DNA of 7,120 bases, taken from positions 1 through 7,120 of the forward strand of contig CAMCPF010000156.1 in the NCBI GenBank assembly GCA_945876515.1, read 5' to 3'. The DNA is from Candidatus Kuenenia stuttgartensis. GTDB lineage: Bacteria > Planctomycetota > Planctomycetia > Pirellulales > UBA1268. Of the stretch, positions 1 through 4,530 are shown piece after piece. The notes below the pieces were generated by a model. The model ran no database searches. It was given only the letters and a program-made list of their open reading frames with translations, and had not been told where the DNA came from. Numbering within the stretch: the first letter of the stretch is position 1; each line of letters starts with the position of its first letter. The position numbers were made by a program, and so were the translations under genes.

Positions 1-197
1 GATGCTGGCTGCGCTTTCGGCGTCCTGCCTGCGCTTGCCAGCAACGCCGGCTCCGGGGAACCGGCAGCCCCGAGCCGGATCGATCTTCAATCTTGCTAGC
101 CGGCCGAGGGATTCGTCTGCCTGGCCGCGATTCGATTCGGCCGCAGGAACGCCGCGCGCCACAACGCGCACGAGCACGGCCGCCCGGAGGTGCGGCC

Positions 198-228
198 GGC
201 GGCAGCGGCCGAAGGCCGGAGTGCCGCC
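198..228 (-). terminator. Second hairpin behind the DUF4912 gene
   Basis: A 7-bp outer stem (198-204 with 222-228) encloses a 5-bp inner stem (206-210 with 214-218) with a 3-nt loop and a 1x3 internal loop. It lies two bases beyond the first hairpin, so the minus-strand transcript would carry two stem-loops in tandem after the stop codon. There is no U-tract. It could be a transcript-end stabiliser or half of a non-canonical terminator. GC-rich DNA makes such stems fairly common. Confidence 0.35.
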
Positions 229-230
229 AA

Positions 231-261
231 GGCTGCAGGGGGCATGGATGCCCCTGCAGCC
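231..261 (-). terminator. Stem-loop just after the DUF4912 stop codon
   Basis: A perfect 11-bp inverted repeat (231-241 with 251-261, arm GGCTGCAGGGG) has a 9-nt loop and begins 6 nt past the stop codon of the minus-strand DUF4912 gene. The position and stability fit transcription termination or mRNA 3'-end protection. Only two U residues follow the stem, so it is not a canonical intrinsic terminator. Confidence 0.5.
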
Positions 262-267
262 GTGAAA

Positions 268-1389
268 CTAGTACTCGCCCGAGTCGCGGCCGTAGGGCTC
301 CATCGACTTGGTATTTCGCTCCACCGCCATCACCACCGTCTGCCGGGCGGAACCGTCGGCGGCGCTGGCGATGATCGGCAGCACCTGCCGCTTGTTGGGC
401 ATCTCCACCCGCACCCGGAACGTGCCGTCGGCCTGCACCTTCACAGGCTCGCCCTGCAGGGTCACGTAGGCGTCAGGCTTGGTCGCCCCGTAGACGATCA
501 TTTCGGCGTCCACTTCGAGCTGGAAGTCGATCGGCTGGTGCTCGTCGCGGGCCTGCTCGCCGCCGGCGACGCGGGCGGCGGGCGGACCCATCGGCCGCTG
601 CAGCCGCTCCTCGAACAACTCCTGGAGTTCCGTGCTGTTGTTCTCCGGCGAGTAGCCGCCGCTCATCGCGTAGATCCGCTCGCAGTCGTCCACGATTTCA
701 CCCCAGTGGGCGTCGAGGGTGTCGGCTTGCGAGGCGGCCGGGGTCGAGACGGCGTTGCTGCGGGCCAACGCATGGAAGCGGCCGGAACCGGCGAGGTAGC
801 CGATCTCGACGCGGCAGCGGAGGGGCTCACGGATGTCGATGAACCAGTTCTTGACCCCGCCGTGCACCTCGATCTCCCGCACCACCCGCTCCGAGGGCGT
901 GCCCTGGATGCCCGACTCGATCTCCAGCACCCGAAGCACGGGGCGGGCCCCGTGCCACTCCGGTCCGAGGGCGGCCTGCGCCCGGGTAATGCTGCGGGCG
1001 GTGAGTTCCCAGAAGGCGTGAATCCAGTGCGGCCCGCGGACCATCAGCACCATCCGATCCCTGGGCCGCGACCGCGAGGCGGCCCGCCCTCCCTCGGGAC
1101 CCGTGGCGAGGTTCTTGGCGCGGGCGAGCCGCTCCCTCGCCTCGGCGATTCGGCGGGCGACCTCAGGGTCGCGCTGACCGCCGGCCGGAACGTGCCGCGC
1201 CGCCTCCGCCCGGGGCCGCGCCGGCTCGGCGCTGACCACGGGGCGGCCGTCGAGTCGCGACTTCGCCTTCCGCACCAGCGCTCGGATCAGCTGGTCCTTC
1301 CGCATGGAATGCCATCCCTGGACGCCGTGTTGCTTCGCCAGACGGGCGAGGTCGCGAACGGGCTTTTCCCTGAGGCTGGCAGTCGTCAT
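268..1389 (-). CDS. DUF4912 protein with N-terminal Rho_N/SAP-like domain
   Basis: This 373-residue protein has no established function. Residues about 5-42 (LREKPVRDLARLAKQ, then GWHSMRKDQLI) match the short helical Rho_N/SAP-like fold seen at the N-terminus of transcription terminator Rho, often a nucleic-acid-binding module. A charged low-complexity linker (43-110) follows. The DUF4912 core spans about 113-215, with VRGPHWIHAFWELT at 117-130 and WFIDIREPLRCRVEIGYL at 182-199. Residues 290-356 look like an all-beta, Ig-like segment (IVYGATKPDAYVTLQGE). I see no signal peptide or membrane segment, so a cytoplasmic location is inferred. The ATG at 1389 is chosen because GAGGGAG lies about 7 nt upstream; an in-frame ATG at 1482 would add 31 unconserved-looking residues. 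It lies 204 nt downstream of the TPR/alpha-CTD gene on the same strand and may share its transcript, as I see no convincing promoter between them. Confidence 0.85.
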   Translation of the reverse strand: MTTASLREKPVRDLARLAKQHGVQGWHSMRKDQLIRALVRKAKSRLDGRPVVSAEPARPRAEAARHVPAGGQRDPEVARRIAEARERLARAKNLATGPEGGRAASRSRPRDRMVLMVRGPHWIHAFWELTARSITRAQAALGPEWHGARPVLRVLEIESGIQGTPSERVVREIEVHGGVKNWFIDIREPLRCRVEIGYLAGSGRFHALARSNAVSTPAASQADTLDAHWGEIVDDCERIYAMSGGYSPENNSTELQELFEERLQRPMGPPAARVAGGEQARDEHQPIDFQLEVDAEMIVYGATKPDAYVTLQGEPVKVQADGTFRVRVEMPNKRQVLPIIASAADGSARQTVVMAVERNTKSMEPYGRDSGEY

Positions 1390-1593
1390 GCGGGGGCTCC
1401 CTCGAAACAAGGCCCGCCAGCCGGTAAAGCGGCCGTACGGGTCGAGACTTCCGAGGCTACCGAGAAAATGTGGCCGAAGCAAACATTCGGCAACCCGGCT
1501 GGACGCGCAAACCCCTTGCCACCAAAGGGTTCGGCGCCGGATTCGCCGGGCTTTTCCGGCTCCTCCGGGGGGGGGGCGGCCAGGTTCGGAGGG
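1390..1593 (-). other. Intergenic spacer with a G10 run and weak hairpins
   Basis: The 204-nt spacer between the two minus-strand genes holds a ten-base G run at 1567-1576 (C10 on the transcribed strand), starting about 17 nt after the TPR gene's stop codon. A 6-bp inverted repeat (1562-1567 with 1587-1592) brackets it. A second small hairpin, with arms near 1510-1517 and 1525-1531 and one bulge, could be a weak terminator on the minus strand. No good -35/-10 pair for the DUF4912 gene was found. Confidence 0.4.
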
Positions 1594-2922
1594 TCAGTCG
1601 CCGCGGAGTTTGAGGTTCCGCTCGGAGAGCTTCTCCCGCACCTCGTTGAGGCTCGTCACGCCGAAGTTCTTGCATTCCAGCAGATCCTCGGCCGTGCGGC
1701 GGACGAGGTCGCCGATCGTCGTGATTCCCAGCTTGGTCGTGCACTTGCGGGCTCGGACCGAGAGGTTGAGGTCGGTGATCGGCAGGGCATGAATCTGCTG
1801 TTCGTCCTCGGAGGGCTCGACGGGGGCCGGTTCGGCCTCCTCGGTTGCGAGCGGCTCGGCGATCTGGCCCAGCGTCAGGCCCTTTGAAGCGAGCATCTCC
1901 TTGATCTCGACCAGGCTGGTCTCGCCGAAGTTCTTGCTGGCGAGAATCTCCTCCTCCGTGGTCCGGGCCAGGTCGCCGAGCGTCTGGATGCCCATCTTCT
2001 GGAGGCAGTTGCGGCTCCGCACGGAGAGTTCGAAGTCGGTGACGGGCAGTTGCAGGATTTGGTCCAGGCGGTCCCGGTTCCGCAGCAGTTGCTCGTCCTG
2101 TTTGAGGTCGCTGCCCGCCGAGGAATCCTTGAGAAACATCCGAGCCCGGGCGTGATCCGGGAAGACCTCCAGCACCCGCTTGTAGCACCGCTGGGCCTTT
2201 GCGAACTCGTCGCGGTCCTCGTAGAGCAGGCCGAGGTTGATCAGGCTGCCGACGTTCGCCGGATAGCGGTGGACCGCCCGCTCGTAACAGGCGATGGCGT
2301 CGTCGTCGTTGCCGTGGCGGTCGTGCAGCAGCGCCATGTGAAACAGCGCCGTCGGATTGCTGGGGTCGAGCGAGAGGGACTTTTCCAGCAGGGCGATGAC
2401 CGCCTCGGGCTGCTCTCCCTTCTCCGCCAGCACGGCCGCCCGCTCGGCCAGCACCTCGGCTGAGGCGGTCGCCTCGGCCTCCGGAACCGCCGCCAGCCGG
2501 CTGTGGGCGTCATCGACGCGGCCCGCCCGCCGCAGCGCCCGTGCGGCCGCGGCCACGCAGGCCGTGGCTTCATATCCGGCCTTCTTGGCCGCGTCGAACA
2601 GTTCGCAGGCCTTGTCGTGCAGCCCCTCCGCCCCCGCGGCGAGGCCGTGGTGAAAGAGGGCGAGGGCACCGCCGTCCGCGGCCTTGAGCGTCTCGACGGC
2701 GTCACGGCACCGACCGAGTAGCTGCTGGCACACGCCCAGCCGCACCGAAGCTGCTGGGCTTCGCTCACCGTGTCCCTCGAGTTCCTGAACGGCCGTCCGC
2801 AGGTCGCGATGGGCGGCCGGATCGGATGACAGAGCCTCGACGAGCCCACGGACTTCTGCCGGACCAAACGGTCCGGTGCCGGTGACGAGTTCGCGGATGT
2901 CGAGGGTGGCGGTCGCGGCCAT
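1594..2922 (-). CDS. TPR protein with two C-terminal RNA polymerase alpha-CTD-like repeats
   Basis: This 442-residue protein lacks the RNA polymerase alpha N-terminal domain and so is not RpoA. The N-terminal half is helical; three clear TPR units lie at about 155-189, 190-223 and 224-257 (for example ALFHMALLHDRHGNDDDAIACYERAV), with weaker repeats before them. Two alpha-CTD-like helix-hairpin-helix units follow at about 290-352 and 378-442, joined by an acidic Ala/Pro/Glu linker. Repeat 1 reads LSVRSRNCLQKMGI and NFGETSLVEIK; repeat 2 reads LSVRARKCTTKLGI and NFGVTSLNEVR. Compared with E. coli alpha-CTD, Arg265, Cys269, Gly296, Ser299 and Glu302 are kept in both. Asn268 is kept only in repeat 1, and Lys298 is Thr in both. 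The ATG at 2922 has AGGAGA upstream; longer in-frame starts would run through the tRNA gene and are rejected. DNA or polymerase binding, with TPRs as the partner-binding part, is inferred. It sits 33 nt behind tRNA-Thr. Confidence 0.9.
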   Translation of the reverse strand: MAATATLDIRELVTGTGPFGPAEVRGLVEALSSDPAAHRDLRTAVQELEGHGERSPAASVRLGVCQQLLGRCRDAVETLKAADGGALALFHHGLAAGAEGLHDKACELFDAAKKAGYEATACVAAAARALRRAGRVDDAHSRLAAVPEAEATASAEVLAERAAVLAEKGEQPEAVIALLEKSLSLDPSNPTALFHMALLHDRHGNDDDAIACYERAVHRYPANVGSLINLGLLYEDRDEFAKAQRCYKRVLEVFPDHARARMFLKDSSAGSDLKQDEQLLRNRDRLDQILQLPVTDFELSVRSRNCLQKMGIQTLGDLARTTEEEILASKNFGETSLVEIKEMLASKGLTLGQIAEPLATEEAEPAPVEPSEDEQQIHALPITDLNLSVRARKCTTKLGITTIGDLVRRTAEDLLECKNFGVTSLNEVREKLSERNLKLRGD

Positions 2923-2930
2923 CAGACTGG

Positions 2931-2936
2931 GGTCTC
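2931..2936 (-). promoter_or_regulatory. Ribosome binding site of the TPR/alpha-CTD gene
   Basis: The minus strand reads AGGAGA about 8-9 nt before the ATG at 2922. It sits in the 33-nt spacer after the tRNA 3' end and fixes the start codon downstream of the tRNA. Confidence 0.6.
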
Positions 2937-2955
2937 CTAAGAGGTGGGCATGCAG

Positions 2956-3029
2956 AGCCAGCGGCGGGAGTCGAACCCGCAACCCCCGCATTACGAATGC
3001 GGTGCTCTGCCAATTGAAGCTACGCTGGC
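2956..3029 (-). tRNA. tRNA-Thr, anticodon CGT
   Basis: The minus strand folds into a full cloverleaf of 74 nt including the discriminator base. The 7-bp acceptor stem GCCAGCG/CGCTGGC is perfect. The D-stem GCTT/GAGC has one T-G pair. The anticodon stem CCGCA/TGCGG holds loop TTCGTAA, giving anticodon CGT (U36 G35 C34), which reads the threonine codon ACG. The variable loop is GGGTT, and the T-stem GCGGG/CCCGC holds loop TTCGACT. The discriminator is T and the 3' CCA is not encoded (TCTG follows the acceptor stem). It lies between a candidate promoter (3094-3123) and the TPR/alpha-CTD gene, with only 33 nt to that gene's ATG, so the primary transcript probably includes both. Confidence 0.96.
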
Positions 3030-3093
3030 GGATGGCGCACCTCGTCAGCCGGAGCCGCAAATCGCGGTCCGGCCAGCAGGCTGCCAAACTGCA

Positions 3094-3123
3094 AAAGTAG
3101 CGCAGCGAGCGGGCGCGAGTCAA
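3094..3123 (-). promoter_or_regulatory. Candidate sigma-70 promoter for tRNA-Thr and the TPR gene
   Basis: On the minus strand TTGACT (3123-3118) is followed after 18 nt by TACTTT (3099-3094). The -35 is close to consensus; the -10 is weak, matching at positions 1, 2 and 6. Transcription would start near 3086, giving a leader of roughly 57 nt before the mature tRNA 5' end at 3029. The -35 overlaps the outer helix of the neighbouring RNA-like structure. Confidence 0.45.
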
Positions 3124-3143
3124 GTCACGGCCCCAAACAAGCC

Positions 3144-3239
3144 GGCTGGGGCCTCCGACCCGGCAGGAGCGTCCTGCCATGGGAGTGCGGGTCAGGGGCA
3201 AGGCGACCGCACGCCCGGATGAAGTCGGAGACCCCAGCC
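3144..3239 (-). ncRNA. Candidate structured RNA or palindromic element, three-way junction
   Basis: GGCTGGGGCCTCCGAC (3144-3159) pairs with GTCGGAGACCCCAGCC (3224-3239) over 16 positions. The one imperfect position is C-A as a plus-strand RNA but a G-U wobble as a minus-strand RNA, which favours the minus strand. Inside are two hairpins: 3162-3168/3172-3178 (perfect 7 bp, 3-nt loop) and 3185-3193/3205-3212 (8 bp with one bulged base). Together they make a three-way junction. A further 6-bp helix, 3121-3126 with 3250-3255, could close the whole from outside. I recognise no Rfam family. The alternatives are an orphan small RNA, a leader element of the tRNA transcript, or a MITE/REP-like repeat with inverted ends. 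Confidence 0.35.
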
Positions 3240-3491
3240 TTCGTGTAAGGACTTGGTGTCTGTCGGGGACCGGAATTCCCCGGCACCGGAAGAGAAAGCA
3301 TCTGGCGTGCCAAACCCTGCAGGCTCGCGTCGATTCATGGTCGTGCTGGCCCGCGGTCGCAGGCGTGCGAAAGGGAACTGGCTCTGACCCGTGGAAAACG
3401 GCGGGTCACGCCGAGCCGCGGCTGGTTGCAGGGCGGCGGGCGGCCGATGTCGCAGGCTGAGACGGCCGCCAGCGGCGAGCCGCAGGCGCGC

Positions 3492-3521
3492 CGCAAAATG
3501 CACCGGGCGTTGCATTTTGCG
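3492..3521. repeat. A/T-rich perfect 11-bp inverted repeat upstream of kdsA
   Basis: CGCAAAATGCA (3492-3502) and TGCATTTTGCG (3511-3521) are exact inverted copies around an 8-nt GC-rich centre. The A/T core stands out sharply in this GC-rich spacer. It ends 40 bp before the kdsA -10 candidate, so an operator for a dimeric regulator is possible. A REP-like genomic repeat or a bidirectional terminator are the alternatives. Confidence 0.6.
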
Positions 3522-3561
3522 TCAGGTCCCCGGCGGCCCCGCTCGTTTGGGATGGCAGCGG

Positions 3562-3567
3562 TATGAT
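3562..3567 (+). promoter_or_regulatory. Candidate -10 box of kdsA
   Basis: TATGAT differs from the sigma-70 consensus at one position, but nothing like TTGACA stands 15-19 nt upstream and there is no extended TG. A start near 3574 would give a leader of about 80 nt. Confidence 0.35.
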
Positions 3568-3654
3568 CCTGCGGGCAGCGGTTCCCGGGGCCTGTTCCCC
3601 GATCCCCGGTCTGGCCGGCTCTGCCGCCAGCCGTCCTGCAGCGGAGCGCACGTC

Positions 3655-4530
3655 GTGAATCCTCATCTCCCCGCCCTCGTCGGGCCGTACCGTGTCGGGC
3701 CCGGCGAACCGCTCTTGGTGATCGCCGGGCCGTGCGTGATCGAAACCGCCGACCTCGCCCTGCGGATCGCTGCACGGCTGGTCGAAATGGCGTCGCGGCT
3801 GCCGATCCAGGTTGTCTTCAAGGCTTCCTACGACAAGGCCAACCGCACCAGCGGCACCTCCTTCCGCGGGCCCGGGATCGACGAAGGGCTGGCCGTCCTG
3901 GAAATGGTGCGGCGGAAGACCGGCCTGCCGGTGACCACCGACGTGCACTCGGCCGACGAGGCCACGGCGGCGGGCGGCGTCTGCGACGTCGTGCAGATTC
4001 CCGCCTTTCTCTGCCGCCAGACCGACATCTTGCTGGCGGCCGCGGCCACCGGCAAGGCTGTGAACGTCAAAAAGGGGCAGTTTCTCGCCCCGGGAGACAT
4101 GAAGCATGCCGTCGCCAAACTGCTCGCGGGGGGATGCCGCGACATCCTGCTCTGCGAGCGGGGCACGTTCTTCGGCTACGGCCGCCTCGTCAACGACTTC
4201 ACCGGACTGCCGGTCATGCACTCGCTGGGGGTGCCGGTGATCTTCGATGCGACGCATTCCGTGCAGCGGCCCGCGAGCCTCGGCGAGAGCACCGGGGGAG
4301 ATCGGGCCCTCGTCGAGCCACTGGCGAGAGCCGCAGCCGCGGTCGGGATCGACGGGGTGTTCTTCGAGACCCATCCGGAGCCCGAGACCAGCCCGAGCGA
4401 CGGAGCCAACATGGTGCCCCTCGATGCGCTCCAGGGGGTGGTGGAACGGGTGTTGCGAATCCACGAGGCTCGCCTCGCCGGGGAAGCCAGCCTCGCGGGT
4501 GAAGCCGGCCCGGCTGGGGAACCGTCATGA
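3655..4530 (+). CDS. kdsA: 3-deoxy-D-manno-octulosonate 8-phosphate synthase (Kdo8P synthase), metal-dependent type
   Basis: KdsA condenses phosphoenolpyruvate with D-arabinose 5-phosphate to Kdo-8-phosphate, the committed step to Kdo of the LPS inner core, in the cytoplasm. The 291-residue chain covers the whole TIM barrel: IAGPCVIE (23-30), the Kdo8PS signature KANRTS (61-66), SFRGPG (69-74), IPAFLCRQTD (115-124), NVKKGQFLAPG (137-147), FDATHSVQ (197-204) and ETHPEPE (238-244). Cys27, His201, Glu238 and Asp249 each sit 16 residues after the metal ligands Cys11, His185, Glu222 and Asp233 of Aquifex aeolicus KdsA, so this is the metallo class, not the E. coli metal-free class. The GTG at 3655 is chosen because GGAG (3643-3646) stands 8 nt before it and homology begins just after it; upstream in-frame sequence is not KdsA-like. 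The last 18 or so residues are a repetitive tail (see the repeat entry). It overlaps the next gene by ATGA. Confidence 0.97.
   Translation: MNPHLPALVGPYRVGPGEPLLVIAGPCVIETADLALRIAARLVEMASRLPIQVVFKASYDKANRTSGTSFRGPGIDEGLAVLEMVRRKTGLPVTTDVHSADEATAAGGVCDVVQIPAFLCRQTDILLAAAATGKAVNVKKGQFLAPGDMKHAVAKLLAGGCRDILLCERGTFFGYGRLVNDFTGLPVMHSLGVPVIFDATHSVQRPASLGESTGGDRALVEPLARAAAAVGIDGVFFETHPEPETSPSDGANMVPLDALQGVVERVLRIHEARLAGEASLAGEAGPAGEPS
4468..4521 (+). repeat. Three imperfect 18-bp tandem repeats at the 3' end of kdsA
   Basis: Units 4468-4485, 4486-4503 and 4504-4521 each encode a six-residue block: ARLAGE, ASLAGE, AGPAGE. They form a tail beyond the KdsA barrel and end just before the overlap with the lipoprotein gene. 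The unit length keeps the frame, so copy number could vary between strains without breaking the gene. Confidence 0.7.

Larger units (their letters stand above)
1..267. other. Left-edge intergenic region, no supported gene
   Basis: No reading frame here resembles a protein I recognise. The frames that stay open on the plus strand are low-complexity Arg/Ala/Pro-rich, typical of GC-rich non-coding DNA. The stretch carries an imperfect inverted repeat at 47-58/68-78 (11 pairs, one bulged C, 9-nt loop), which could end a transcript arriving from the left. It also carries the two hairpins listed separately behind the DUF4912 stop codon. The window edge cuts the region, so a gene end just outside cannot be excluded. 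Confidence 0.5.
3030..3654. other. Divergent intergenic region between tRNA-Thr and kdsA
   Basis: About 625 nt without a supported protein gene; the open frames give Arg/Pro/Ala-rich products unlike any family I know. From left to right it contains the candidate tRNA promoter, the large inverted-repeat structure, a 6-bp stem at 3264-3269/3277-3282, a 10-bp palindrome at 3414-3423 (AGCCGCGGCT), an 8-bp stem at 3439-3446/3463-3470, the A/T-rich palindrome at 3492-3521, a kdsA -10 candidate, and a GC-rich kdsA leader with two small hairpins (3586-3601 and 3606-3618). Confidence 0.6.

Noticed and set aside
2..265. Small plus-strand frame at the left edge
   Set aside because: Low-complexity Arg/Ala/Pro product, no ribosome binding site visible, and it crosses the hairpins behind the DUF4912 gene.
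190..1887. Long plus-strand open frame of over 500 codons opposite the two minus-strand genes
   Set aside because: It runs antisense across the DUF4912 gene, the spacer and part of the TPR gene. Its product has no recognisable domain, while the minus-strand proteins have clear families. GC-rich genes commonly leave open antisense frames.
3161..3179. Possible cobalamin riboswitch B12 box, from CAGGA...CCTGCC
   Set aside because: The match is short and explained by a 7-bp palindrome. The other conserved cobalamin riboswitch elements are not present and the nearby genes are not B12-related.
2923..3201. N-terminal extension of the TPR/alpha-CTD protein to an upstream ATG
   Set aside because: The extension would be translated through the tRNA-Thr gene. 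The ATG at 2922 has its own ribosome binding site.
3144..3239. Hammerhead-type ribozyme, because of the three-way junction
   Set aside because: The conserved CUGAUGA and GAAA core sequences are absent on both strands.
3287..3330. Possible SRP (4.5S) RNA core because of CCGGAAG followed by AAGCA
   Set aside because: The conserved GGTCAGG and AGCAGCC parts and the matching long stem are absent.
3391..3654. N-terminal extension of KdsA to an ATG at 3391
   Set aside because: The added residues are Arg/Ala/Gly-rich and unlike KdsA, and they cross the palindrome and the -10 candidate. The GTG at 3655 has a Shine-Dalgarno sequence and starts at the family's usual place.
3406..4464. Long minus-strand frame opposite kdsA
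   Set aside because: Shadow of a clearly conserved plus-strand gene; no recognisable domain.
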